The translations under genes and the position numbers were made by a program. Shown one piece after another: positions 24,735 through 34,500 of a DNA stretch of 57,654 nucleotides. The notes under the pieces are model-generated. The model had not been told where the DNA came from, searched no databases, and was given only the letters and a program-made list of their open reading frames with translations. Origin of the DNA: Flammeovirgaceae bacterium (GTDB lineage: Bacteria > Bacteroidota > Bacteroidia > Cytophagales > Cyclobacteriaceae); NCBI GenBank assembly GCA_023251155.1, contig JAHEZH010000001.1:120694-178347 (forward strand), given 5' to 3'. Each line of letters begins with the position of its first letter. Position 1 is the first letter of the stretch.

Positions 24735-27700
24735 TTAGTCTTGAGTTCCTATTCGTTTAAAATAATCGTTCACTTCTTTCTTGTAATAAGGGTAAAGCTT
24801 AGGAGGAACTGTTTTGAGCAATTCTAGCTCTTTTTCCTTTAATCTTAAATATTCTTCAAATGCACGCGGAAATTCCTTCTGGTAATCCTTAGCTGTTTCT
24901 CCTTTGCGCTCCTCATCCATATTTTGCTCACGCATCGATTTCTCTGCCTCCAGTAATCGGGTAAGTATTTCCTTTTGTCTTCTTATGGTTTGTTCTGTGA
25001 TCTGTTTATTCACCAGCTCCATTTCGGTCTGCTCCATCTTGCCGGGAAGATCATTTCCAAGAGGCTTGCCTCCTTCTTGTTTCAATTTCTCCTGCATCTC
25101 CTGCAAGGCTCTGCGAATACGTTCCTGTTCTGCTGCCATCTTCGCCAGCTCTTCTGACATTTCCCTTCCTGACTGGCCACTACCCTTCTTCATCTGCTCA
25201 ATCTGATTATTGAGTCGTTGCTGAATCTCTCCCAAGCTTTGCTGCCCTTTCTTCTTTTTCTTACCCGACCCTGGCTTGGCGTTAGCCATCATATCCATCA
25301 TCATATCAAAATGATCATTCAGCATTAACGCCAGATTATTGATACTGGTCATGGACAATTGCATTTCACTGCTGGCATTTCCCTTTCTCCTTTCTTTGAT
25401 GTTCTCCATGCTTTTTTCAATATGGTCATTGAGTGCACCAACTTCACGGGTAACGACCGATCCCAGCATAGCATCTCTCTTGCCAAGAGCAAGAAGGCTG
25501 TCTTCCAGCACTTTTGCGTCATCCTTTAACTTCAGCTGGTTTTGAGAAAGCTGTATGTACCTGGGGTCAGTCTGCTGAATAGGAACGAAATCTTTCATCA
25601 GGCTTTCCTGATCAAAAGAGAGTTTGATCAGGCCATGCAGAATTTGCCTAAGCGACTCAAGATTCTCCATGTTCATTTCCATCTCCATAGCGCTTTGCAT
25701 TCCCTCCAGCTTTTGTTGCATCTGCTTCATTTGCTGAACAGACTTCTTTTGCGACTCAGAAGATTTCTTTGGCTTGCCCTGCTGAAGTGATTCTTTGCTT
25801 TCCTGCTGCGAATCCTTTACATCTTTCATTTCCTCATCGGAAGGCGTCTCGCCTTTCTCATTCAGCTCTTCTCCCATTTTTTCAAGATCGTCCACTGCTT
25901 TTTCAAACTGCTCAAAGTCTTTACTTAATTCCTCCTGCTCTTTGGCTAAATCATCCGGGTTTAACTTCTCTTTATCCTTTTTGTCTGACTCGTTGCCATT
26001 TTTTTCTTTAGAGTTCGCTCCATCTTTTTCTTTACCGTCGCTGTCCTTGCTATCGGCTGATTTCTCGGTACCGTCTTCTTTATTTTCTTTTTCTTCTTTT
26101 CCCTTGCTGTCCTTCTCCTGACTTTTATTCTCCTGACTCTTGTTCTCTTTATTCTTTTTATCGCCACTTAGCTCTTCCGTTTTCTGGAGTAACTCCTCCT
26201 GCTTTTTGGTTTGTTCTTTTATTTCAGAAATGGTCTGCTCCAGCTTGTAGTCGAATTTTAGTTGCTTAAAGAGCTCGAGCGTTCGCTCCAATTCTTTCTC
26301 CAGATTAATTTCTTTGCGATCCATTTTCTCCAGCAGCTTTTGCATCTGCGACATGTCCGAATTTTCTTTTAGCAACTTCTCCAGTTCATCGAAGAGCTTC
26401 TTGGTTTCCGGATCAAGTAATTCATCCATCAGTTTCTGTATCTGTTCTGACTTTTCTTTGATGTGTTCGCTCTCTTCAGAGAAAGTCTCCTTTTTCTGAT
26501 CCAGTATCTGGTTTTCCTTTTTAAGCTCGTTGATCGTCTGATCCAATTTTTTCTTTTGCTCCATCAGCTCTTCCAGCATCTTTTTATCCTGCCATTCCAG
26601 TGACTGTTTTCCTTTTAATTTCTGCTGAGCCTCATCAATGGACTCCTTCAGGTCTTTTGCCTTGTTAATACTCTGATCAATCTTGCTTTCAGCGGCTGAC
26701 TGTGATCGGGATATTTCAACTTTAAGTTCCTCATTACTAGGTAGTTTAAATTGGTACATGGCTGACTTGGCAGACTTCCTTCCGTTTACGCCATCGTTAT
26801 CCCATACTTCCAGGTAGTAGTTTAGCTGATCGCCCGGCTTAAGTTTTAGTGAATCAAGATTCCACTGGTGAAAGAAACTTTGATTTGGCTGGGTGCTATT
26901 CAGAGGAATTCGTATTCCCTTGAGCGCAGTATTTTTCTGATCAGATTGAATCTCATAATGGATCATCAATTGAGTGATTCCATGGTCATCGGATGCTGAT
27001 CCGCCAATGACAATATTTTTATAGAGCATCGAATCCTGCAAATGGTCTACTACCAGCTCAGGGTATTCATCTCTGATCACGTTGATCGTGTAGCTGATCT
27101 GGTCGCGATTATGACTGAACTCGTTCTCGAGCTGGATGGAATACTGGTCAGGCTGATGGATGCTTTTTTTGTAATTAAATAATTGATTATCAATTGATTG
27201 CATATCAGTAAAAGCCTTATTCGCAGAGGCAAAACTGATTTTGGCCATCGAAGAGTTAGAAGTACGCACCTGCCAGTTGGCAACAGTTCCTTCCGGCATT
27301 TCCAGATTGGCAGCATTGGAAAGCACTTCACTTTTACGATTGAGGTATTTCGGGTATTGCAGTTCAACACTTAACCCGACCAGCTCCGGTCGGTTGATCA
27401 ACCGGATGCTTTGTGATCCTGAATAAAATCCTGACGCTTCAAACTGAAAGTCAATCGCATGCTGCATCTTATCAAAGGTGTAGGAGAAAACGCCAGGTGA
27501 GGTACTCTCCATTTTTAGTCGCTGCTTACCCGCTACGATGTACACCGCATCGGCTATGGCCTGACCTTTTAATTGCAGCTTCAGCGTAAAGTCTTCATTG
27601 AAAAAGGCATCGAGATTTTTGTTTTCGATGACGAATTGAAAAGGCGCTTCGGGAGAGAACTCCCTGCTAAACTGAACGATGCGTGACGTACTCTGTGTGA

Positions 27701-28220
27701 AAATGCGCGAATTGAAAATGAATAGCAAAAGAATGACTGCAAAAGGAATGATGAAGTACGTGAGGTATTTCTTATTATCCCTCAAATCAATAGCGCTCTC
27801 AAAAGAAATATTTTCGAACTGAGCCGATTTTTGAAGGATGCCGGCCTTCAGCAAAGCGGAGTGTTTTTCCTCTTGTGACAGCTGGATGACATTGAGCAGA
27901 CGATCATGAATGGAAGGAAAAAAATGACCGATCATCTTTGCACTTTCTTCCTTTCCGATTCCCTTTTTGTAAATCCACCAGCTCAGCGGTTCTCGTAAAA
28001 ACCGGAATACACAAAAAATGACGACCAGGAAAAAAGTACTGAATATCAGGAAGCGGGCGGCGCCGCTCAGCCATAGATTATATTCAATCAACGAGGCGAT
28101 TAAAAAGTAAACTAAAACAAATGACAGCGTGAGCAGTCCTCCTTTGACAAAAAGATTCAGATAATACTTTCTTCTGAAAGCTTTTAGTTTTTGCTCGATG
28201 TGATTTATCCCTTCCGTCAT
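24735..28220 (-). CDS. DUF4175 family large membrane/coiled-coil protein
   Basis: This 1161-aa protein has two transmembrane helices near residues 20-42 and 52-75 and a third near residues 150-168. A beta-rich extracytoplasmic part (about residues 170-490) is followed by a very long coiled-coil region. Within that region residues about 685-790 are almost pure Lys/Glu/Asp/Ser/Asn. A further helical part is rich in Met and Gln (MKQMQQKLEGMQSAMEMEM). This matches the DUF4175 family of Bacteroidota, whose function is unknown. The layout suggests an inner-membrane protein with a long periplasmic helical arm. It lies 17 nt upstream of the RsbW-like gene, so DUF4175, rsbW-like and ybeY are probably one transcript. 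Confidence 0.88.
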   Translation of the reverse strand: MTEGINHIEQKLKAFRRKYYLNLFVKGGLLTLSFVLVYFLIASLIEYNLWLSGAARFLIFSTFFLVVIFCVFRFLREPLSWWIYKKGIGKEESAKMIGHFFPSIHDRLLNVIQLSQEEKHSALLKAGILQKSAQFENISFESAIDLRDNKKYLTYFIIPFAVILLLFIFNSRIFTQSTSRIVQFSREFSPEAPFQFVIENKNLDAFFNEDFTLKLQLKGQAIADAVYIVAGKQRLKMESTSPGVFSYTFDKMQHAIDFQFEASGFYSGSQSIRLINRPELVGLSVELQYPKYLNRKSEVLSNAANLEMPEGTVANWQVRTSNSSMAKISFASANKAFTDMQSIDNQLFNYKKSIHQPDQYSIQLENEFSHNRDQISYTINVIRDEYPELVVDHLQDSMLYKNIVIGGSASDDHGITQLMIHYEIQSDQKNTALKGIRIPLNSTQPNQSFFHQWNLDSLKLKPGDQLNYYLEVWDNDGVNGRKSAKSAMYQFKLPSNEELKVEISRSQSAAESKIDQSINKAKDLKESIDEAQQKLKGKQSLEWQDKKMLEELMEQKKKLDQTINELKKENQILDQKKETFSEESEHIKEKSEQIQKLMDELLDPETKKLFDELEKLLKENSDMSQMQKLLEKMDRKEINLEKELERTLELFKQLKFDYKLEQTISEIKEQTKKQEELLQKTEELSGDKKNKENKSQENKSQEKDSKGKEEKENKEDGTEKSADSKDSDGKEKDGANSKEKNGNESDKKDKEKLNPDDLAKEQEELSKDFEQFEKAVDDLEKMGEELNEKGETPSDEEMKDVKDSQQESKESLQQGKPKKSSESQKKSVQQMKQMQQKLEGMQSAMEMEMNMENLESLRQILHGLIKLSFDQESLMKDFVPIQQTDPRYIQLSQNQLKLKDDAKVLEDSLLALGKRDAMLGSVVTREVGALNDHIEKSMENIKERRKGNASSEMQLSMTSINNLALMLNDHFDMMMDMMANAKPGSGKKKKKGQQSLGEIQQRLNNQIEQMKKGSGQSGREMSEELAKMAAEQERIRRALQEMQEKLKQEGGKPLGNDLPGKMEQTEMELVNKQITEQTIRRQKEILTRLLEAEKSMREQNMDEERKGETAKDYQKEFPRAFEEYLRLKEKELELLKTVPPKLYPYYKKEVNDYFKRIGTQD

Positions 28221-28332
28221 ATCCCTCTACTGAAAACGAAGAGCCCCATCACTTAGTTTTCAGAACCAACAAGATAACAATCATGTTTTCGAATTCAAAT
28301 CTAAAATGACACTATACACTGCTTACAGGGGA

Positions 28333-28707
28333 TCATTCCGGGTTTAAATGTATCTCCCAATCCATTTCCTTCTCAAAATATTCTATGACATGCATTTTCA
28401 ATAGCTTTTCTTGTTCTAATAAATCGAAGCGGGGAAGCTTTTTGATCAGTGTCCAGTGCGGCCAACCATCTTTATCAATGCCATCTAATGTATAATAGCC
28501 AGAAAGGCTCAGCACTTTGCAGATGGCAATGTGCATTAAGTCCTGTTTTTCTTCTTTGGAAAAATGCTTGAACCCTCTGCCAAGCTCCTGTACTCCTACC
28601 AGGAAAAGAACCCCGTTCAGGTCTTTTGGCTTCTGTCCAATTTTCTCATTCATGATGGTAAGCAGCTTATGCCACTTACGATCGAACTCCAAATCGCGAT
28701 TAAACAC
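28333..28707 (-). CDS. Unknown conserved-looking protein (GTG start)
   Basis: This soluble protein of about 124 aa contains the stretches KDLNGVLFLVGVQELGRG, KEEKQDLMHIAICKVLSL and a tryptophan-containing segment KDGWPHWTLIKKLPRFD. I recognise no named family. The frame can be read from ATG 28767, but that overlaps the upstream decarboxylase gene by 59 nt. The GTG at 28707 begins just after that gene's TAA (TAAGGTG) and gives a sensible N-terminus. The tight spacing implies co-expression with the carboxymuconolactone decarboxylase-like protein. Confidence 0.7.
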   Translation of the reverse strand: MFNRDLEFDRKWHKLLTIMNEKIGQKPKDLNGVLFLVGVQELGRGFKHFSKEEKQDLMHIAICKVLSLSGYYTLDGIDKDGWPHWTLIKKLPRFDLLEQEKLLKMHVIEYFEKEMDWEIHLNPE

Positions 28708-28708
28708 C

Positions 28709-29056
28709 TTATTCTTTCGATAAATCTTCCCAATACTCAAATGCTCTGCGCAGGTGAGGAACCACAATTGTTCCTCCTACCAAAGTGGCAACACCCATGG
28801 CTTCGTGCACTTCGGCAGTAGTAAACCCTACTTCTTTACATTTACCCAAGTGGTATTTTACGCAATCATCACACCGTAAAACCAGTGAGCAGGTAAGACC
28901 GATCAGCTCTTTCGACTTAACGTCTAAAGCTCCGGCCTGGTAAGCATTGGTGTCCAGATTGAAAATGCGTTTGATAATCAGGTTGTCCGCAGCCATGATT
29001 TTTTCATTCATTTTGCTGCGGTATTCATTAAATTGGTTAACCAGTTCCATGTTCAT
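28709..29056 (-). CDS. Carboxymuconolactone decarboxylase / AhpD-family protein
   Basis: This is an all-helical protein of about 115 aa of the CMD/AhpD fold. The active-site pair is in LRCDDCVKYHLGKC (a C-x-x-C with the downstream His), typical of AhpD-like peroxidase partners rather than true decarboxylases. The start is taken at ATG 29056 (MNMELVNQF). ATG 29050 is an alternative, and the TTG at 29083 would overlap the divergent comF start. It probably handles peroxide or thiol redox stress, but no ahpC or lpd gene is nearby. Confidence 0.9.
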   Translation of the reverse strand: MNMELVNQFNEYRSKMNEKIMAADNLIIKRIFNLDTNAYQAGALDVKSKELIGLTCSLVLRCDDCVKYHLGKCKEVGFTTAEVHEAMGVATLVGGTIVVPHLRRAFEYWEDLSKE

Positions 29057-29073
29057 TAAATTATCCTGCAAAG

Positions 29074-29760
29074 ATGGAAGCAAGAAGTCTATTTTCAGAT
29101 TTTATAGCTCTTTTTTATCCGAAGTATTGCTTTGGATGCAGGGATGGTATGGTGAAAGGAGAAGATACGCTTTGCACCAAGTGTATTCTGGAATTGCCCA
29201 AGACCAACTACCATCACGCCATTACCAATCCTATCAAAGAAAAACTTTTCGGAAGAATACCACTGGACCATGCCCTGGCATTTCTGAAATTCAGGAAGAC
29301 GGGCATCGTTCAGCATTTACTTCATGAATTGAAATACAACAATCACCCCGAGATTGGGGTGAAACTCGGAAAACTGTATGGCCGGGAATTGAAAGAACAT
29401 CAGATTGACCAGTTTGACTTGATCGTTCCTGTACCATTACATCATTCGCGAAAGCGAAAACGAGGATATAACCAAAGTGCCAAATTTGCCGAGGGATTAA
29501 GTCAATCACTCGATGTTCCCTGGGATGAAAGCATCTCCGTGCGGACAACCAGTACGCCAACGCAAACCAAAAAGAACAGGGTGGAGCGGTGGCAAAATGT
29601 GAAAGATGTTTTTGCCGTACATGATGATCGTGTACGGGATAAGCGAATTCTGCTGGTGGATGATGTGATCACTACAGGGGCAACGATCGAAGCCTGTGGT
29701 CGCCACCTCATCCATCATGGCTGCCGGTTAAGTATTGCCTGTATGGCAGAGGCGCAATAA
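29074..29760 (+). CDS. comF: ComF family phosphoribosyltransferase-like protein
   Basis: This 228-aa protein has an N-terminal zinc-binding region (CFGC near residue 19 and CTKC near residue 34) and a C-terminal PRTase domain with the PRPP-binding loop ILLVDDVITTGATI (near residue 190). ComF proteins support natural transformation, probably in handling incoming single-stranded DNA. In Bacteroidota comF is widespread and its role is less clear. KRKRGYNQSAKFAEGLS near residue 130 is the conserved central motif. The gene is followed by a strong hairpin terminator. Confidence 0.92.
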   Translation: MEARSLFSDFIALFYPKYCFGCRDGMVKGEDTLCTKCILELPKTNYHHAITNPIKEKLFGRIPLDHALAFLKFRKTGIVQHLLHELKYNNHPEIGVKLGKLYGRELKEHQIDQFDLIVPVPLHHSRKRKRGYNQSAKFAEGLSQSLDVPWDESISVRTTSTPTQTKKNRVERWQNVKDVFAVHDDRVRDKRILLVDDVITTGATIEACGRHLIHHGCRLSIACMAEAQ

Positions 29761-29761
29761 A

Positions 29762-29787
29762 AAAGCCCTCCGTTTCGGGAGGGCTTT
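29762..29787. terminator. Bidirectional intrinsic terminator between comF and gldJ
   Basis: AAAGCCCTCC (29762-29771) is a perfect complement of GGAGGGCTTT (29778-29787) with a 6-nt loop. A-runs lie before it and T-runs after it, so it can stop transcription from both comF (+) and gldJ (-). Confidence 0.88.
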
Positions 29788-29806
29788 ACTCTAGATTTTA
29801 TGAATC

Positions 29807-31030
29807 TTAATTATTAGATCCTGCTCTGATCATTGCGCAACGGAAACCAACAGTAGCTGTTGCCGAATCCTGATCCAGGTATCTTCTTGTACCAGGAGAC
29901 ATCCAGTAAGCTACATCTTTCCATGAACCGCCTTTATAGATACGGGCGTGATCAGTGATCAATGAAGTAAATGATTCCGGGTTTTTATCTACGTTGTTGT
30001 ATCCTTTAGTATCATCCAGAAATCCATCTCTACGGATAGGGTTCAAATCGTCCACATCCTGGAATGACATCGGACGGTAAACGTCCATCACCCATTCACT
30101 TACGTTACCGGCCATGTTGTAGAGACCGTAATCGTTAGGAGGGAATTCGTAGATATATGAAGTGATCAATGCTCCGTCATTCAAACGACCTGCGATACCG
30201 GCATAATCACCACGACCGCGTTTAAAGTTAGCCAGGAAGAAACCCATTTGTTTTCCGTATGGATTACGCAGAGCGTGACCATCCCATGGATAAATTCTTT
30301 GGTGAGTTTGCATTTCTTCCAGCCATTGAGTTCCGATCAAAGCCTGAGCAGCATATTCCCATTCTGCTTCGGTTGGAAGACGGTAAGCCGGGATAACGAT
30401 ACCCGATTCCAAAGGAATACGGCCGTCTGTTTCGGCATATTCTCCGCCAGCATTTTCAGCAAGCTTTACGTTTACCGCTTTGGTTCTCCATTTCGCATAG
30501 TTGTTAGCCTGAGACCAGCTCACACCGACAACAGGGAAATAGCGGAAACCCGGATATCTGAGGTAATGATCTACATACGGATCGTTGAAGGCAAGCTTGC
30601 CTACCCAAACCATCGTGTCAGGCAGGGCAGCAGCATACACTTCCTGCGAAGAATCTTTCGCCAGATAGTGCATGTACTCCAGCCAGTGGATGTTTGCAAT
30701 TTCTGTTTCATCCATGTAGAAGGAAGCAACAGATACCGTTCTTTCGATGTTGTCGCGATATGACATAACATCTTCTTCGAACGAACCCATTACCGCACGA
30801 CCACCTTCAATGAAGACTGTGTTTGGTGCATCAGGCTGTCCTTCGAAAGGATTTACCTGGAAACCTCCAGCATCTTCGTCATTATAAGCAAGGCCTGTAG
30901 CCGTACTCATCTGACCGGGGTTGGTAGCTGTAGGTTTGCCTCCTTTGTTGAAAAGGAAGCACGAAGTGAGAAGAAATGATCCGCCAACTAAGAAGAGCAG
31001 ACTCTTTAAAAAATGCCTCATTGATTTCAT
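29807..31030 (-). CDS. gldJ: Gliding motility lipoprotein GldJ (formylglycine-enzyme-like fold)
   Basis: This 407-aa lipoprotein has lipobox FLLTSC. The rest is an FGE/SUMF1-type domain: NTVFIEGGRAVMGSFEEDV, SFYMDETEIANIHWLEYM, FPVVGVSWSQANNYAKWR, YRLPTEAEWEYAAQ, YNMAGNVSEWVMDVY and a C-terminal GGSWKDVAYWMSPGTRRY. The insert DTMVWVGKLAFNDPYVDHYLRYPGF is characteristic of GldJ rather than GldK. GldJ is needed for gliding and type IX secretion and stabilises GldK. The gldKLMN genes are not in the window. The start at ATG 31030 is preferred over the TTG at 31045. A 9-bp stem-loop lies 55-78 nt upstream. Confidence 0.87.
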   Translation of the reverse strand: MKSMRHFLKSLLFLVGGSFLLTSCFLFNKGGKPTATNPGQMSTATGLAYNDEDAGGFQVNPFEGQPDAPNTVFIEGGRAVMGSFEEDVMSYRDNIERTVSVASFYMDETEIANIHWLEYMHYLAKDSSQEVYAAALPDTMVWVGKLAFNDPYVDHYLRYPGFRYFPVVGVSWSQANNYAKWRTKAVNVKLAENAGGEYAETDGRIPLESGIVIPAYRLPTEAEWEYAAQALIGTQWLEEMQTHQRIYPWDGHALRNPYGKQMGFFLANFKRGRGDYAGIAGRLNDGALITSYIYEFPPNDYGLYNMAGNVSEWVMDVYRPMSFQDVDDLNPIRRDGFLDDTKGYNNVDKNPESFTSLITDHARIYKGGSWKDVAYWMSPGTRRYLDQDSATATVGFRCAMIRAGSNN

Positions 31031-31084
31031 TGTTGAGTTAAGCAAACGCTAAGATAAACAGATAATCACGTGTTTTCCAAAGCA

Positions 31085-31108
31085 TAAGGATTTTTTGATA
31101 AATCCTTA
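31085..31108 (-). promoter_or_regulatory. Perfect 9-bp stem-loop upstream of gldJ
   Basis: TAAGGATTT (31085-31093) pairs with AAATCCTTA (31100-31108) around a 6-nt loop, 55-78 nt before the gldJ ATG. It may be part of the gldJ leader or a binding site. I see no clear TAnnTTTG promoter in the 270-nt gap up to the next gene. Confidence 0.35.
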
Positions 31109-31302
31109 GTCGAAATACCTGGAACCACCGGTTTAACGGTACGATGGATTGTTTTATTGCTGGGAAAGATCTATTCCAAAATGGGAAGAGAAAACCAAAA
31201 AGAGGAACTAAAACCTGATAAAAAGAGCGAAATCACCTGAAAAAAGCAAATGGCACACAATTTCCTTTAGACCCTGCACAAACAAATTAAACATTAGTGC
31301 TG

Positions 31303-31554
31303 ATGATTTCGCTGGAGGATTTTAAGTTCGCTTCTTTTGAACGTAAATGTGATGTGGTAACTGCAGAAGCAGACTATATTATAATGCGCAAACTGGGTAA
31401 CTGCAAAATTTACCTGTACCACACAGGAGAGTTTTTTATTGAGGTGTACTATTCACCGGTTTATAAGAAAGTATTGATGATTAACGCATTCAACGATGCG
31501 GCTGGTCTGGCTCCTTATACCGACAACATTTCCCTTGCCGATCTGAATTTGTGA
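31303..31554 (+). CDS. Small unknown protein, overlapping the mfd 3' end
   Basis: This 83-aa protein (MISLEDFKFASFERKCDVV...) has the stretches CKIYLYHTGEFFIEVYYSP and KKVLMINAFNDAAGLAPY, which suggest a small alpha/beta fold. I believe similar unnamed proteins occur in Cytophagales. The ATG at 31303 is preferred to the GTG at 31297. Its last 40 nt overlap the end of mfd on the opposite strand (31515-31554), so both genes share coding DNA tail to tail. Confidence 0.72.
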   Translation: MISLEDFKFASFERKCDVVTAEADYIIMRKLGNCKIYLYHTGEFFIEVYYSPVYKKVLMINAFNDAAGLAPYTDNISLADLNL

Positions 31555-34500
31555 TCGAGCATCTGATCGAGCGCTTCCATGGCAGCTTCCACTGTCTGGA
31601 TTTGCTCGATGGTAAGCAATAGCTTGCCTGCAGTATCTTTCATGCGGCATTGCTTTGGGTGCTTCTGCACATAAGTGAGAATCTTGCCAAAAATTTCTCC
31701 TTTGAAGTAGTCGTCTTTTCCGGATACAAAGTAAGCCCTCAGTTTGCCGTTTTTAAGGGAAATCTTTTCAAAACCGAGCTCTTCGCCCATCCACCGCAGG
31801 CGCACAGAGTTAACCAACTGTCCTACTGACTCCGGAAGTTCACCAAAACGATCGCGCAGCGAAGCGCTGAATTTTCGCAGCTCTTCTTCGTTTTTGATAT
31901 TATCCAGCGTGGCATACAGCTGCAGACGCTCACTGGTATTGTTGATGTACGTATCCGGAATCAGAATTTCGAGGTCTGTTTCGATAATACAATCCATCAC
32001 AATGATCTTTGCCTTTTCGGCCAGTTCGGTAGCAAACAAGTCTTTGAACTGGGTTTCTTTCAGTTCCTGAATGGCATCGTCCAGAATTTTGTGGTACGCA
32101 TCGAAACCAAGATCCGTGATAAAACCGGTTTGTTCGGCGCCAAGCAAATTTCCTGCTCCGCGAATATCGAGGTCACGCATGGCTACCTTGAAACCATCTC
32201 CCAGATCTGAAAACTCTTCCAAAGCGGAAAGGCGCTTGCGCGAATCGGAAGACAGTACTGAACTTGGAGGTGTCAATAAATAACAGAATGCTTTTTTATT
32301 CGATCGGCCCACACGCCCGCGCATCTGGTGCAAATCGCTCAACCCAAACATGTGCGCCTGGTTGATTATGATGGTATTGGCGTTTGGAATATCCAGACCC
32401 GATTCAATGATGTTGGTAGAAACCAGAACATCATATTCCCCTTCAATGAATTTTACCATCACTTTTTCCAGCTTATCGCCATCCATTTGCCCGTGGGCGA
32501 TGCCGATGCGCGAATCAGGAACAAGACGATAAATTACATTGGCCACCTGTTCAATATCACTGACGCGATTGTGAACAAAGAAAACCTGACCTCCTCTGCG
32601 CAATTCATGACTCACCGCATCACGAATTATTTCTTCGTGGTACGAATGCAACTCCGTAGTTACCGGCTGGCGGTTGGGTGGTGGCGTAGCAATGATACTC
32701 AGATCGCGTGCGCCCATCAGCGAAAAATGAAGTGTGCGTGGAATAGGTGTGGCTGTGAGTGTGAGCACATCCACATTTACCTTCAACTCTTTCAGGCGGT
32801 CTTTCACCTTCACACCAAACTTTTGCTCTTCATCGATGATGAGCAGACCCAAATCTTTGAACACCACATCTTTGGCGACCACACGATGCGTGCCTACAAT
32901 GATGTTCACTTTTCCATCGGCTACATCTTTTACGATCTGCTTGATTTCTTTATCAGTCTTGAAGCGCGATACATATTCAATACGGACCGGAAAATTGGAA
33001 AGTCGCTCCGAGAAAGTACGGTGGTGTTGCATCGCCAGAATAGTGGTGGGTACTAATACGGCCACTTGTTTTCCTTCTGTTGCGGCTTTGAATGCGGCAC
33101 GGATCGCCACTTCTGTTTTTCCAAAACCCACATCGCCACACACCAGTCGATCCATTGGATGTGGCTGTTGCATGTCTTTCTTGACATCTTCCGTTGCCTT
33201 GGCCTGATCGGGAGTGTCTTCATAAATGAAGGAAGTTTCCAGCTCGGCCTGCATAAACCCATCGGGAGCGAAAGCAAAACCAGAAGCTGTTTTGCGCTTG
33301 GCGTACAGGTCGATCAGCTCCTTGGCAATGTCTTTTACCTTCTTTTTTACTTTTGATTTCTTCGATTCCCATTCGCCCGAACCCAATTTGCTGATGGAAG
33401 GAGGAGCTCCATCTTTGCCGGAGTATTTGGAAATCTTATGTAGTGAGTGGATGTTGATGTAGAGCAAATCGTCATCGCGGAAAACAAGACGAATCGCTTC
33501 CTGCTCTTTACCATCTACTTCTTTCTTTTCAAGGCCGGCAAACTTGCCGATACCATAATCAATGTGCGTAACAAAGTCTCCCGGCTGCAGCGTTTGCAAA
33601 TCGCGAAAGGTCATTGCTTTCGACTTTGAGAACTTCTCTTTGCTGCGATAGCGATGGTAGCGTTCAAAAATCTGGTGATCGGTATAACAAACCAGTTTGA
33701 TATTATGATCAACAAATCCCTGACGAAGGGAACACTCCAGCGGCTGGAATTTGAGCCCGGGTTCTACTTCATCAAAAACCCCCTGAAGTCGTTCTAATTG
33801 TTTTTGCTGTTCGGCAGCAATGAAATTGCCATAACTCTGATTTTGATATTCCATCAGGTTGGTGGCCAGCAATTCAAAATTTTTATTGAATGAGGGCTGC
33901 GATGCCGATTTGAAATCAAACGTTTTATCGGCTGGATAATAGTGGCGACTTCCGAACTCAATGCGTAAAAAGCTTTTCAGCTTTTCACTCAGAAAATCGG
34001 AAGTATCGAAAAGATCTTCCGGCTTCAGTACTACTTTGGCTTGCCCGCTTTCGCGAACGATTTTATCAAAACTCTGTACTACCTTATCAAAACTTTTACC
34101 AACAAGGTCAATCGTAAGCTCGGTATCCTTGATCCAGATGCGGGTCGTATTGGGAATAAAATCAAAGAACGATTGACGGTCTTCCTGTACCAATCGTGTT
34201 TGCACGTTGGGCATCAGGCTCACCTTATCGAGCTGCTCTACCGATAGCTGAGAGCCCGGATCGAAACTTCGGATGCTATCCACCTCGTCCCCGAATAGTT
34301 CAATACGATAAGGTAACTCGTGGGCAAATGAAAATACATCGATGATGCCACCGCGCACGGCAAACTGGCCTGCTTCGTAAACAAAATCGGTTTTCTCAAA
34401 ATCATACGTGTGAAGAAACTCTTCGAGAAAACTGCGATCAAGCTTCTCTCCTACCTTTACCACAAACGTATTTGACGTCAGTGATTTCTTGGTGATTACT

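Noticed and set aside
25542-26121. Plus-strand ORFs rich in Ser, Phe and Leu opposite the DUF4175 gene
   Set aside because: The low-complexity Lys/Glu codons of the real gene create Ser/Phe/Leu-rich antisense frames.
28230-28263. CTGAAAAC/GTTTTCAG inverted repeat upstream of the DUF4175 gene
   Set aside because: An 8-nt AT-rich arm with an 18-nt loop and no T-run is too weak to call a terminator or operator.
32328-33056. 242-codon plus-strand ORF
   Set aside because: It lies wholly inside mfd on the opposite strand, has biased composition rich in Ile, His and Phe and no recognisable domain. It is a shadow of mfd codon usage.
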